A stretch of DNA of 64,000 bases from Candidatus Rokuibacteriota bacterium (GCA_016188005.1 JACPIQ010000026.1:1-64000); one strand, 5' to 3'. Counted from the first letter of the stretch, positions 40,237-48,842 are shown. The notes: generated from the sequence alone by a model not told the origin. Made by a program: numbers and translations.

Positions 40237-40915
40237 CCGGCGGAGCGGCTGGCGCGAGCGCGAGCCGCCGCGCCGCCAGCCGCGCCATCCGCGGGTCCTG
40301 CTCCACCCCGATCCACGCGCGGCCGGACTCCCGCGCGACGAGCGCGACCGTGCCGGCGCCCAGGAAGGGGTCGAGCACAGGGCCCCGCTTCCGGCTCCGC
40401 TCGAGCGCCGTGCGGATCACGGGGTCGGGCGTGGCGTCCCACAGGCTTTCGCGATGCGAGGGCGGGAGCGGAAGCATCCAGCAGAGCGTGGCCGAGTCGG
40501 GCCGCACCGCCCGGCCGGCCTTGCGGAAGCGCAGCACGTGGTTGAGGCGGTTGTCCCAGCGCTCCCGCGAGCACACCTGCGCCCAGCAGCCCATGGACTG
40601 GAGGCGCCAGCCCGTCCGCCGCAGCCACCCGGCGACGATGCCGTCGAGCCCCAGCCACTCCACCCCGTCGTGGCGATCGCCGATCACGAGCCACAGGTCG
40701 CCATCGGGGGCCAGCACGCGCCGCCATTCCGCACCGAACTCCACCGCGAGCCTGCGCGCCCATGCCCCGGCGGAGGCCCTGCCCCGGCCCCGCACCCAGT
40801 AGGGGGGCGAGGTGAAGATCACCCCGACGCTGCCGGTGGCAATGCCATCAAGGCGGCGGCTGTCCCCCACGAGGAGACAGCCCCGCCCGTCGCCGCTCTC
40901 GAAACGCGGCCTCAC
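40178..40915 (-). CDS. Orphan DNA methyltransferase (N4-cytosine/N6-adenine type)
   Basis: A 245-residue methylase with catalytic motif TSPPYW (about residues 35-40) and, near the C-terminus, the SAM-binding motif DPFLGAGTVALVARESGR followed by GVEQDP. This order is the beta class, and SPPY favours N4-cytosine. No restriction enzyme or specificity subunit is nearby, so it is orphan. GTG 40915 overlaps the endonuclease V stop (GTGA). Its basic C-terminal tail is antisense to the end of the MlaC-like gene. Confidence 0.82.
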   Translation of the reverse strand: MRPRFESGDGRGCLLVGDSRRLDGIATGSVGVIFTSPPYWVRGRGRASAGAWARRLAVEFGAEWRRVLAPDGDLWLVIGDRHDGVEWLGLDGIVAGWLRRTGWRLQSMGCWAQVCSRERWDNRLNHVLRFRKAGRAVRPDSATLCWMLPLPPSHRESLWDATPDPVIRTALERSRKRGPVLDPFLGAGTVALVARESGRAWIGVEQDPRMARLAARRLALAPAAPPVRRRGSASSGPAPRRRRSG

Positions 40916-41601
40916 CGCCCGCGGTCCAGCCGCTTGCACTCGTTGACCACGCGCTCGGCCAGCCGGATGGGCTCGGGCACCCGCAGCCGGCTCGCCGCGA
41001 GGACGCAGGCGATCGCGCGCGCCAGGCCGATGCGGTGGCCCGGCGAGACGTAGATGGGACGCACGCCGTCGCGCGTCCTGAGGACCGCGCCCACCGTCCG
41101 TCCCTCGATGGTGAGCGGCGTCCAGTCCCCGCGCCGCGGCCCCGGGTCGTCGTGCTCGCCCACCAGCCGTGACTTGGCACAGCCCACGCTCGGCAGGTCG
41201 AGGAGCACTCCCACGTGCGACGCGAGCCCGCACCCACGCGGATGCGCGATCCCCTGCCCGTCGAAGAGGCAGACGTCGGGTTGCCGCGTCAGGCGGGCGA
41301 AGGCCTCGAGGAGCAGCGGGCCCTCGCGGAAGGAGAGGTAGCCGGGGATGTACGGGAAGCGCGGCCGGTGCGAGGCCGTCGCCGTCTCGACGACGGCGCC
41401 GTCGGGGAGTGACACGAGGACCACCGCGGCCCAGGCGCGCGAGCCGTCGCCGCGGTAGGCGAGGTCGGCGCCGGCCACGAGGCGCCACCGTCGGGGCCCG
41501 CCCGTCGTGCGCACCCGCGAGCGCAGCCGCTCCTGGATGGCGCGCGCCACGGCGAGCGTGGGCACCCGGCGGACAGGGATCACGGTGGAACCCGGATTCA
41601 C
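40912..41601 (-). CDS. nfi: Endonuclease V
   Basis: A 229-residue repair nuclease that cleaves one base 3' of deaminated adenine (inosine). Family motifs are complete: catalytic Asp46 in GADLAY, FPYIPGYLSFREGP, DGQGIAHPRGCGLASHVG, GCAKSRLVGEHDD, and VSPGHRIGLARA. GTG 41601 overlaps the stop of the MBL gene and its own stop overlaps the methylase start, so it sits inside a tightly coupled operon. Confidence 0.93.
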   Translation of the reverse strand: MNPGSTVIPVRRVPTLAVARAIQERLRSRVRTTGGPRRWRLVAGADLAYRGDGSRAWAAVVLVSLPDGAVVETATASHRPRFPYIPGYLSFREGPLLLEAFARLTRQPDVCLFDGQGIAHPRGCGLASHVGVLLDLPSVGCAKSRLVGEHDDPGPRRGDWTPLTIEGRTVGAVLRTRDGVRPIYVSPGHRIGLARAIACVLAASRLRVPEPIRLAERVVNECKRLDRGR

Positions 41602-42371
41602 AGCGGGTATGGCACCAGCTCCTCGGCGATCTCCACGATCCCGGTGAACCGGGAACGAGCCTCCTCCGCCAGGGCCTCCGCGTCGTCGTGATGGATCGGA
41701 TCCATGTGGGTCAGGAGGAGGCGGTGGACACCTGCCAGCGCCGCGATCTCGCCGGCCTCGGCCGCCGTCGAGTGAACGCCGAGGCGCTCGCCGGCGCGCT
41801 GCGAGAAGGTCGCCTCGTGGATCAGCGTGTGGGCACCGCGGGACAAGGCCACCACCGCGTCACAGGGCTCGGTGTCCGAGGAGTAGACGACGGAACCGCG
41901 CCCGTGCACGTCGAAGCGCAGCGCCAGGTTCGGCATGCTGCCGTGGGCGTTGGGCGATGCCGTGATGGCGAAGGAGGCGGAGGTCGCCACGAGGGCCCCC
42001 TCGCGGGGCGGCACCGGCTCCCACGCCAGGGGAAACATCCCAGGCCGCTCCAGGAGACCGAACACGCCGAGGAGGGCGCGGAGAGGCTCGGCGTGCTCCT
42101 GGCGGCACGCGATGGCCAGCGGGGCCGCGCGCTTCATGAGCAGCAGATTCTGGATCAGCGACGGCAAGCCATAGGCGTGGTCGGGATGGATATGGGTGAT
42201 GATCACTCGCTCGAGCCGCGCGGGCGTCGTCCCGGCCAGGAGGAGCTTCTGCACCGGACTGCCCCCGCAATCCACGAGCACGACCTCGGGGTGCCCCACG
42301 AAGACCAGGGAGGTCGTGTCCCGGCGCAGGGAGGGCACGGCCCCCGAGGTTCCGAGGAAGGCGAAGTGCAC
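41598..42371 (-). CDS. Metallo-beta-lactamase fold hydrolase, RNase Z-like
   Basis: A 257-residue MBL protein beginning MHFAFLGTSGAVPSLRRDTT with the zinc motif THIHPDHAYG, then VVYSSDTEPCDAVV, HEATFS and LTHMDP. This motif order matches RNase Z/arylsulfatase-like enzymes. It may process tRNA 3' ends, but short MBL relatives also act on small esters. GTG start is 7 bases after the lgt stop. Confidence 0.82.
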   Translation of the reverse strand: MHFAFLGTSGAVPSLRRDTTSLVFVGHPEVVLVDCGGSPVQKLLLAGTTPARLERVIITHIHPDHAYGLPSLIQNLLLMKRAAPLAIACRQEHAEPLRALLGVFGLLERPGMFPLAWEPVPPREGALVATSASFAITASPNAHGSMPNLALRFDVHGRGSVVYSSDTEPCDAVVALSRGAHTLIHEATFSQRAGERLGVHSTAAEAGEIAALAGVHRLLLTHMDPIHHDDAEALAEEARSRFTGIVEIAEELVPYPL

Positions 42372-42378
42372 GGACCGT

Positions 42379-43164
42379 TCAGGCGGCGGGGCGGGCGCGC
42401 CTGAGCATGAGCGGCACTGCCGCGAGGGCCACGGCCACGCCCAGCAGACTCACCAGCTGGGCCACGCGCAGCGGCCCCAGCATCAGGGGATCCGTGCGGA
42501 TGGCCTCGGTGAAGAAGCGCCCCGCGGAGTAGAGGCCGAGATAGGTGAGGAAGAGGGCGCCCGGCGCGCGCGCCACGCGGTCGCGGAGGAGCCAGGCGAG
42601 GAGGGCAAAGACGGCCAGATCCCAGAGGGACTCGTAGAGGAAGGCGGGGTGGAAGAACTCGCTCTGGGCGTAGACCAGCGGGCGGTGCGGAGGCGAGATG
42701 TACAGCTTCCAGGGCAGGCTGGTCGGCGTGCCGAAGGCCTCCTCGTTGAAGAAGTTGCCCCAGCGGCCGATGGCCTGCCCGAGGGCGAGGCTCGGCGCCA
42801 CGATGTCCGTGTAGACGCGCAAGGGCAGCCGGCGCCGCCACGCATAGCCGCCGCCGACCAGGAGCCCGCCGAGGAGCCCGCCGTGGATGGCGAGCCCCCC
42901 TTCCCAGACCGCGAGGATCTTGGCCGGGAACTGGGCGTAGTAGTCCAGGTTGAAGGCGACGTAGTAGAGCCGGGCGCCGACCAGGGCGCCGAGCAGAGCG
43001 AGCTCCGCGGCCTTGAGCAGGCTCTCGGGATCCTGCCCGCGGCGCCTCGCGTCCCGGTAGGCGAGCCAGAGCCCCAGCGCCATGGCCGTGGCCATCAGCA
43101 GCCCGTACCAGCGAATCGTGAGGGGACCGAGCTGCAGCGCGACGGGACCGGGGGACCTGAACAT
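42379..43164 (-). CDS. lgt: Prolipoprotein diacylglyceryl transferase
   Basis: A 261-residue inner-membrane enzyme that adds diacylglycerol to the lipobox cysteine of prolipoproteins. It has about seven helices and the Lgt signature GRWGNFFNEEAFG, plus AIHGGLLGG, WKLYISPPHRP and FHPAFLYES. It serves the lipoproteins seen in this window (Pal, CpoB, cytochrome c, BamE-like). It is first in an operon driven by the promoter at 43258-43286. Confidence 0.94.
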   Translation of the reverse strand: MFRSPGPVALQLGPLTIRWYGLLMATAMALGLWLAYRDARRRGQDPESLLKAAELALLGALVGARLYYVAFNLDYYAQFPAKILAVWEGGLAIHGGLLGGLLVGGGYAWRRRLPLRVYTDIVAPSLALGQAIGRWGNFFNEEAFGTPTSLPWKLYISPPHRPLVYAQSEFFHPAFLYESLWDLAVFALLAWLLRDRVARAPGALFLTYLGLYSAGRFFTEAIRTDPLMLGPLRVAQLVSLLGVAVALAAVPLMLRRARPAA

Positions 43165-43257
43165 CAGCGCGAGGCCTCTCGGCGGAGGCGAATGGGCATC
43201 ACTCGAAGTCCGTCACATCCAGCAGCGGTTCCGGTCGCCCGTTGACGTCACCGCCCT

Positions 43258-43286
43258 CTTATACGGCGGGACGCTTTGGCTGTCAA
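43258..43286 (-). promoter_or_regulatory. Strong sigma-70 promoter for the lgt operon
   Basis: On the minus strand TTGACA (6 of 6), 17 bases, TATAAG (5 of 6). Its -35 abuts, with four bases between, the -35 of the Tol-Pal promoter on the other strand. Confidence 0.8.
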
Positions 43287-43290
43287 ATCA

Positions 43291-43319
43291 TTGACACTCT
43301 TCGTGCGCCTTCGTATCAT
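43291..43319 (+). promoter_or_regulatory. Strong sigma-70 promoter for the Tol-Pal operon
   Basis: TTGACA (6 of 6), 17 bases, TATCAT (5 of 6). Start near 43326 gives a leader of about 43 bases before tolQ. It shares the palindrome TGTCAA-ATCA-TTGACA with the divergent lgt promoter. Confidence 0.85.
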
Positions 43320-43368
43320 CGAGGGGAAGCCTTCGCCCCCGATGTGCGCCACAGAAAAGGAGCCCTGA

Positions 43369-44109
43369 GTGCCGGGAAACGGAAGCCTGAACTCCAGCGT
43401 CATCGAGCTCGTCCTCAACGCCGGTCCCGTCGCGAAGTTCGTGCTCCTGCTCCTCGGCGTCTTTTCCATCGTCTGCTGGGCCCTCGTGGTCGAGAAGTGG
43501 TGGGAGTTCCGGAAGATCCGCAGGGAGTCGGCGCGCTTTCTGAAGGTCTTCCGCGAGGGGCGCCGGCTGTCGGCCATCTTCGGCGCCGCCAAAAAGCACC
43601 GCGAGAGCCCGCTGGCCCAGCTCTACATCGCGGGCTGCCAGGAGGCCGGTGGAGCCCTCGGTGGCGCGGAGCTGCTCGACCACGTGATCGAGGAAGCCGA
43701 GGAGGGAATCCCGGCTGAGCGCGTGGACGCCATCCAGCGGGCCATGCGGCGAGCGGGCTCGGGCGAGGTCTCCCGCATGGAGCGCTACCTGCCCTTCCTC
43801 GCCACGACGGCGAGCGCCGCGCCCTTCATCGGGCTCTTCGGCACGGTCTGGGGCGTGATGAGCGCGTTCCACGGCATCGGGCAGCAGGGCTCGGCGAGCC
43901 TGGCCGTGGTGGCACCTGGCATCTCCGAGGCGCTCATCGCCACGGCGGCGGGCCTCGGCGCCGCCATCCCCGCGGTCATGGCCTACAATTACTTCGTCAA
44001 TCAGGTGAAGCGCTGGGCGACTGAGATGGAGGGCTTCACCCTGGATCTCCTCAACCTGTTCGCCCGCCCGGCCCCGAAGCCGGCGCGGATCGTGAAGGAT
44101 GGCCATTAA
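43369..44109 (+). CDS. tolQ: TolQ/ExbB-type proton channel protein
   Basis: A 246-residue inner-membrane protein. The first helix is FVLLLLGVFSIVCWALVVEKW; the MotA/TolQ/ExbB core has LPFLATTASAAPFIGLFGTVWGVM (in part), and ALIATAAGLGAAIPAVMAYN follows. With TolR it uses the proton gradient to energise the Tol-Pal system for outer-membrane constriction at division. GTG 43369 has AAGGAG upstream. It overlaps tolR by 11 bases. Confidence 0.92.
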   Translation: MPGNGSLNSSVIELVLNAGPVAKFVLLLLGVFSIVCWALVVEKWWEFRKIRRESARFLKVFREGRRLSAIFGAAKKHRESPLAQLYIAGCQEAGGALGGAELLDHVIEEAEEGIPAERVDAIQRAMRRAGSGEVSRMERYLPFLATTASAAPFIGLFGTVWGVMSAFHGIGQQGSASLAVVAPGISEALIATAAGLGAAIPAVMAYNYFVNQVKRWATEMEGFTLDLLNLFARPAPKPARIVKDGH

Positions 44110-44536
44110 GGTCGACTCGTCGGAGTACGGTGCCGGCGGAGCCCGGATCGGCGCCACGCTGTCCGAGATCAACATCATCCCGCTGGTGGACGTGATCCTG
44201 GTCCTCCTCCTCATCTTCATGCTCACCGCGCCGCTCATGCACCGCGGGATCGACGTCGCGCTGCCGAAGAGCGCGGCCAAGCCCACGGCGGTGGAGGAGC
44301 GGGTGGTCCTGACGCTCACCAAGGACCGTACCGTGTTCGTCAACGACAAGCCGGTCCCCCTGGCGGGCCTCGAGCCGAGGCTGCGCGACGTACTCAAGAG
44401 CCGGGCTGACAAGACGATCTACCTCAAGGCGGACCAGGGGCTCCAGTACGGTTTCGTGGTCGAGACGATGGACCGCGTGCGCCGGGCCGGAGTCGAGAAA
44501 CTCGGCATGGTAACCGAACCGGCGAGGGAACGCTGA
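44099..44536 (+). CDS. tolR: TolR/ExbD-type protein
   Basis: A 145-residue protein with one N-terminal membrane helix, INIIPLVDVILVLLLIFMLT, containing the essential Asp of the proton path (PLVDV). A periplasmic domain (VEERVVLTLTKDRTVFVNDK, YLKADQGLQYGFVVETMDRV) follows. It is the partner of TolQ, translated from an overlapping start. Confidence 0.92.
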   Translation: MAIKVDSSEYGAGGARIGATLSEINIIPLVDVILVLLLIFMLTAPLMHRGIDVALPKSAAKPTAVEERVVLTLTKDRTVFVNDKPVPLAGLEPRLRDVLKSRADKTIYLKADQGLQYGFVVETMDRVRRAGVEKLGMVTEPARER

Positions 44537-44565
44537 TCTCCACCGGCGCGGCCGGAGGGGTTCCG

Positions 44566-45414
44566 ATGCGGTACCCGTTTCGGGTGGCGCCGGTCAAACC
44601 CGGTCCCGCCCTCCGCAGCCGGCGAGTGCCGTACCTGGCCATCACCGTGTCCACCATCGGCCACGGACTCGCCGCCGCAGCGCTGTTCGTCTGGGTGATC
44701 TGGGGGGTCGGGAGCAGCCAGAAGGTCTACGTGGTCAACCTCGTCCCCGCGGTGGCGGCGGTGGGATCTCCCTCCGGGGCCACCACGCCGGCGCTGCCGC
44801 CGCGCCCGGCCACGCCGGCGCCGTCGCGCTCCACCCTGCCCGAGCCCGAGCCGCGGGAGGCGCGGGCGCGCGAGCCGGTCAAGCTCCCCGACAGCCCCGC
44901 CGTGGCGCCGCGGCTGCCCTCACGCCCAGCCGCGTTGCCACGTCCGGGCCAGAGGGAATTGCCGCCCCTCGGCGCGCCCGAGGTGCGCCGCTCCCCTGCG
45001 CCGCCCATCGCCGCCAGGGCCGGAGAGACCCCGGCCGAGGCGCGTCCGGCGCCGCCTCCGCCCCTCGGCAAGACCACGGGCTCGGTCACTGGCACGGGCG
45101 CCCTCACGCTGGACGTCTCCGACTTCCCTCATGCGTGGTACCTCCGGGTAGTGCTCGGCAAGGTCGAGGAGCGGTGGCAGAGGCAGGGGCAGACCAGCGA
45201 GCCGGCGCAGAAGCCGCTCGTCTTCGTGGAGATCCAGCGTGACGGCTCCATCCGGCCCCCGACGATCGAGAAGAGCTCGGGCAATGCCTTCTACGATCAG
45301 GCCGCGCTGCGCGCCATCGCGGATGCGAGCCCCTTCCCCCCCCTTCCCCAGGAGTGGAGCAAGCCTTCGCTGCGCGTGATGTTCCGCTTCGAGCTCCGAC
45401 CGGGGCGCGGCTGA
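44566..45414 (+). CDS. TolA/TonB-like energy transducer
   Basis: A 282-residue protein with a membrane helix (about 25-48). A long Pro/Ala/Arg-rich periplasmic spacer (about 60-175) comes next, then a TonB/TolA C-terminal domain (WYLRVVLGKVEERWQ, VFVEIQRDGSIRPPTIEKSS, YDQAALRAIADASPFPPLP). In this position it acts as TolA, reaching across the periplasm to Pal and TolB. The spacer is proline-rich, unlike the helical spacer of enterobacterial TolA. The start has GGAGGGG. Confidence 0.88.
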   Translation: MRYPFRVAPVKPGPALRSRRVPYLAITVSTIGHGLAAAALFVWVIWGVGSSQKVYVVNLVPAVAAVGSPSGATTPALPPRPATPAPSRSTLPEPEPREARAREPVKLPDSPAVAPRLPSRPAALPRPGQRELPPLGAPEVRRSPAPPIAARAGETPAEARPAPPPPLGKTTGSVTGTGALTLDVSDFPHAWYLRVVLGKVEERWQRQGQTSEPAQKPLVFVEIQRDGSIRPPTIEKSSGNAFYDQAALRAIADASPFPPLPQEWSKPSLRVMFRFELRPGRG

Positions 45415-45416
45415 GC

Positions 45417-46748
45417 GTGCGCGAGGTGCGGGCACTCCTGGCCCTCGCGGCCGCGGTCCTGACGGTCGCGGCCAGCCTCCTCGCCTCGCCGCCGCCGGCG
45501 CGCTCGCAGGCCCCCGACGTGCTGCTCAACGTCATGGCGAGCGGCGCCAAGCGGCTCAACATCTTCATCCCTGACTTCACCGTGGTCGCGGGGGCGGATC
45601 CTGGCGTCCTCGCCAAGCGGGTCCCCGAGGTGGTCGGCGCCGATCTCAGGTTCTCGGCGCTGTTCAGCGTGGTCTCCGATCCCGCCCCGCTGCCGGTGGG
45701 CGATGCCGAGGCGCTGCGCCAGCGGTGGTCCGGCGCCGCGGCCGCGGGCGCCCATGCGGCACTGCACGGGCTCCTGAGCCTCGGCGGCACCCGCGCGACG
45801 GCCGAGATGAGGCTCTACGACCTGACCTCGCCCGAGCTGCGCCTCATCGCCACGAAGAAGGTCGAGATGCCGGTGGCGGAGGCGCGCCGGCTGGCCCACA
45901 AGATCGCCGACGAGGTGGTCTTCCAGTTCACGGGGGAGCCGGGCATCGCGGACACCAGGATCGCCTACGTGGCCGGGCGCCCTGGAGCGAAGGAGCTCTA
46001 CCTGGTGGACTACGACGGCGCCGGGCCGCACCCGCTCACGGCCAACCGCTCCGTCAACCTGTCCCCCGCGTGGAGCCCCGACAGCCGTTCCGTGGCCTTC
46101 ACGTCCTACCTGGGCGGCTACCCCTATCTCTACCGGCTTTTCGCCTTCGAGCGCCGCCCGGTGCAGCTCCTCGCGGGCTACCTCGGCATCAACATCTCGC
46201 CGGCGTGGAGTCCCGACGGCCGCTCGGTGGCGCTCACGCTGTCGAAGGACGGCAACCCGGAGATCTATGTCCTCACCGTCGCCACGGGTGCCTTCCGCCG
46301 GCTGACCACGCACAGCGGGATCGACACCGAGCCGAGCTGGTCACCCACGGGGCGGGAGATCGCCTTCACCTCGGACCGCGCCGGGAGGGCGCAGATCTTC
46401 GTCATGGACGCGGAGGGCACCAATGTGAGGCGCCTGACCGGCGGCGGCTTCAACACCCAGCCGCGCTGGTCGCCGAGGGGAGACACGATCGTCTACACCT
46501 CGCGCCAGGGCAACCACGATCTCTGGGCCGTGAGCCCTGACGGCTCCAATGTCCGCCGGCTCACGGCGGGCCCCGGAGACAACGAGAGCGCCTCCTGGGC
46601 CCCCAATGGTCGCCATCTGGCGTTCCACTCGAGCCGCCTTCGCGGCTCGAGCATCTTCACCATGCTGGCCGACGGCTCCGAGCCGCAGCCCGTGCCCACT
46701 CAAGGGGGTGAGGCTACAAGTCCTGCTTGGTCTCCCCGCCTTCCGTGA
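45417..46748 (+). CDS. tolB: TolB periplasmic beta-propeller protein
   Basis: A 443-residue protein with a signal peptide (about 1-27), the TolB N-terminal domain (FIPDFTVVAG, ARRLAHKIADEVVFQFTGEPG) and a six-bladed propeller of WSPDGR-type repeats: LSPAWSPDSRSVAF, ISPAWSPDGRSVAL, TEPSWSPTGREIAF, TQPRWSPRGDTIVY, ESASWAPNGRHLAF. It binds Pal. GTG 45417 follows the TolA-like stop by two bases; the longer frame from 45354 lacks a signal peptide. Confidence 0.93.
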   Translation: MREVRALLALAAAVLTVAASLLASPPPARSQAPDVLLNVMASGAKRLNIFIPDFTVVAGADPGVLAKRVPEVVGADLRFSALFSVVSDPAPLPVGDAEALRQRWSGAAAAGAHAALHGLLSLGGTRATAEMRLYDLTSPELRLIATKKVEMPVAEARRLAHKIADEVVFQFTGEPGIADTRIAYVAGRPGAKELYLVDYDGAGPHPLTANRSVNLSPAWSPDSRSVAFTSYLGGYPYLYRLFAFERRPVQLLAGYLGINISPAWSPDGRSVALTLSKDGNPEIYVLTVATGAFRRLTTHSGIDTEPSWSPTGREIAFTSDRAGRAQIFVMDAEGTNVRRLTGGGFNTQPRWSPRGDTIVYTSRQGNHDLWAVSPDGSNVRRLTAGPGDNESASWAPNGRHLAFHSSRLRGSSIFTMLADGSEPQPVPTQGGEATSPAWSPRLP

Positions 46749-46807
46749 TAAGATTGCCGGGGATTTTTGGCGTGTTCACCGGATGTAGACAAGGAGGAGT
46801 GGACATC

Positions 46808-47419
46808 ATGCCGCAACGACGGGGTCACATGGTCCTGGTCCTGCCCCTGCTGATCCTCACCCTGTTCCTCGTGGGATGCCCGAAGCGGCCGGCCACCACC
46901 GCGGCCACGGCTCCCCCTCCCACCGCGCCGGCGGCTCGTCCCGCCCCGGCGGCACCAGCGCCGTCCGCTGTCGCGCCGGCTCGTCCCGCCCCGGCGGCAC
47001 CAGGGCCGTCCGCTGTCGCGCCGGCTCGTCCCGCCCCGGCGGCACCAGCGACGCCGCCCAGGCCCGCCGAGTTCGCCGAGACCCCGAACCTCAAGGACAT
47101 CCACTTCGCCTTCGACAAGTACGACATCAGGCCGGAGGACGCGAAGATCCTCGACAGCAACGCGGCATGGCTCAAGCGGGAGGCGAGCAGCCTGGTGCTG
47201 ATCGAGGGGCACTGTGACGAGCGCGGCACCAACGAGTACAATCTCGCGCTCGGCGAGCGCCGCGCGAAGGCCACCATGAACTACCTCGTGTCCCAGGGAA
47301 TCCAGGCCAGCCGGATCACCATCATCTCGTATGGCGAGGAACGGCCCAGCTGCTCGGAGAAGAACGAGGCGTGCTGGTCGAAGAATCGCCGCTCCCACTT
47401 CCTGGTGAAGGCCCGATAG
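46808..47419 (+). CDS. pal: Pal, peptidoglycan-associated lipoprotein
   Basis: A 203-residue outer-membrane lipoprotein: signal peptide with lipobox LFLVGC (Cys24), a Pro/Ala linker made by a 45-bp tandem DNA repeat, then an OmpA domain (IHFAFDKYDIRPEDAKIL, IEGHCDERGTNEYNLALGER) with the diaminopimelate-binding residues. It tethers the outer membrane to peptidoglycan. ATG 46808 has AAGGAGGAG upstream. The C-terminus has two cysteines (CSEKNEACW), common in delta-type Pal proteins. Confidence 0.94.
   Translation: MPQRRGHMVLVLPLLILTLFLVGCPKRPATTAATAPPPTAPAARPAPAAPAPSAVAPARPAPAAPGPSAVAPARPAPAAPATPPRPAEFAETPNLKDIHFAFDKYDIRPEDAKILDSNAAWLKREASSLVLIEGHCDERGTNEYNLALGERRAKATMNYLVSQGIQASRITIISYGEERPSCSEKNEACWSKNRRSHFLVKAR
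46933..47050 (+). repeat. 45-bp tandem repeat in the pal linker
   Basis: Units at 46933-46977 and 46978-47022 are nearly identical, and a partial third runs to about 47050. They encode APAAPAPSAVAPARP-type linker. Copy number is likely variable between strains by slippage. Confidence 0.8.
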
Positions 47420-47436
47420 CGCGCCAGGAGCGAGCG

Positions 47437-48312
47437 GTGGCCCTGATGTTGCAGCCGTGGAAGGGGAGCCTCGGGCTCCCCTTCGTTGCGTGGGCGGGGC
47501 TCCCTGCGCTGGCTCTGCTGGCGGTGGGATGCGCCGACCTCACCGGGGACGGGCTGCATCAGGACGTGGCCCAGCTCCGCCAGGAAGTGAACGCCCTCAC
47601 CCTCGCGGTTCACCGCGCGCGAGGCGACGCGGAGGCGGTGACGGGCCAGATCGATCGCCGCACCCGGGAGGAGGCGGCGGAGAGCAAGCGCCAGCTGGGG
47701 GCTCTGTCGGGCCGGCTCGACGCGCTGGGCACCGAGGTCGCCGGGGCAGCCGCCCGCCTCGAGGAGATCTCCCAGCGGCTCGAGTCGCTGAGTCGCCAGC
47801 TCGCTGCCCGACCCGCCGCTCCGCCGACTCCGGCGGTGCCTCAACTCGCCGCGCCCGCGGCGGTCCCGGGACCGCGGGTGTCGGGCGGCGAGCCCACCGC
47901 CGAGCAGGCGTACCAGGCGGCCTATCTCGACTTCACCAAGGGCAACTTCCCGCTGGCCCTCTCGGGCTTCCGCGAGTTCGTGCGGCGCTTCCCGGACTCT
48001 CCGCTCGCGGACAAGGCGCAGTACTGGGTCGGCGAGTCCTATTTCAGCCTGGCGCGCGCCAGCGCCGGAGCCGGCCAGAAGGAGAAGGCGGCGCGGGAGC
48101 TGCAGCAGGCGGTGCAGGAGTTCCGGAAGGTCGTGTTGAACTACCCACGAGGTGAGAAGGTGCCGACGGCCATCTACAAGGAGGCGCTGGCACTGATCGA
48201 GCTGAGGCAGCCCAGGGTCGCCCGCCTGCGGCTACAGTACCTCCTCGAGAACTTCCCCCAGTCCGAGGAAGCCCCGCTGGCCAGGGAGCGCCTGGCCGCG
48301 CTCAGCGGGTAG
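47437..48312 (+). CDS. cpoB: CpoB/YbgF-like Tol-Pal coordinator
   Basis: A 291-residue exported protein. A hydrophobic segment ends LALLAVGC, a probable lipobox. A coiled coil (about 50-130) with regular Leu/Val spacing precedes a Pro/Ala hinge and TPR repeats (YQAAYLDFTKGNFPLALSGF, YWVGESYFSLA, LNYPRGEKVPTAIYKEALAL). CpoB links Tol-Pal to peptidoglycan synthesis. GTG 47437 is preferred because AGGAG is six bases upstream; ATG 47446 is an alternative. Its end overlaps the convergent anti-sigma-like gene by 11 bases. Confidence 0.88.
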   Translation: MALMLQPWKGSLGLPFVAWAGLPALALLAVGCADLTGDGLHQDVAQLRQEVNALTLAVHRARGDAEAVTGQIDRRTREEAAESKRQLGALSGRLDALGTEVAGAAARLEEISQRLESLSRQLAARPAAPPTPAVPQLAAPAAVPGPRVSGGEPTAEQAYQAAYLDFTKGNFPLALSGFREFVRRFPDSPLADKAQYWVGESYFSLARASAGAGQKEKAARELQQAVQEFRKVVLNYPRGEKVPTAIYKEALALIELRQPRVARLRLQYLLENFPQSEEAPLARERLAALSG

Positions 48313-48835
48313 TAGCCCCGGTCTGCCCTTCGATCTGGGAAGCGAAGACCCAGATCACGGTCACGTCGCGGTCAGGGGTGTGGTAGACCATGACGCTGCC
48401 GTCAGGGTCGGCCGTGCTCACGTCCTGCACCACCACAGGATCCGCCCACGCCGCCGGGAGCTCGCCCTCCCGGCCGGGCCAGAGGGAGAAGGTCAGGAGC
48501 GAGGCGGCCAGCGCGGCCGTCACCGTGGCCAGCCGTGGGTGCCCCCAGATGGGCTTCCAGAGCGGCAGCCACCAGACCTCCGCCACGGGGCGCGGCGGCT
48601 CGCTCGCGATGCGGCGGCGAACCGCCGGCCAGAAGCCGGACCACTCCGGCTCCTCGACCCCGATGGCCTCCGCGCTGACAAGGCGGCGAAGGGCGCTGAG
48701 GCGCTCCACCGTGGCCTGGCAGGCGCTGCAGCGCCCGACATGGCCAGAGACCGCGCGCGCGGCACGGCCTTGGAGGGCGCCGTCCGCATGGGCCTCGAGA
48801 CGGGACCGGTACCAGAGACAGCCGAGGGTGGGCAT
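48302..48835 (-). CDS. Zinc-finger anti-sigma-factor-like membrane protein
   Basis: A 177-residue protein. The N-terminal zf-HC2 motif is His-x3-Cys-x2-Cys (GHVGRCSAC). One membrane helix (LATVTAALAASLLTFSLW) follows, and the C-terminal domain faces the periplasm. The layout is that of anti-sigma factors that hold an ECF sigma at the membrane. No sigma gene is adjacent, so the partner is elsewhere or the protein has another role. The GTG/ATG start lies about seven bases after the -10 box. Confidence 0.75.
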   Translation of the reverse strand: MPTLGCLWYRSRLEAHADGALQGRAARAVSGHVGRCSACQATVERLSALRRLVSAEAIGVEEPEWSGFWPAVRRRIASEPPRPVAEVWWLPLWKPIWGHPRLATVTAALAASLLTFSLWPGREGELPAAWADPVVVQDVSTADPDGSVMVYHTPDRDVTVIWVFASQIEGQTGATTR

Positions 48836-48842
48836 CACCGAC

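Noticed and set aside
46727-46754. Possible extra promoter before pal (TTGGTC ... TAAGAT)
   Set aside because: Both boxes match weakly and pal is already within the Tol operon.
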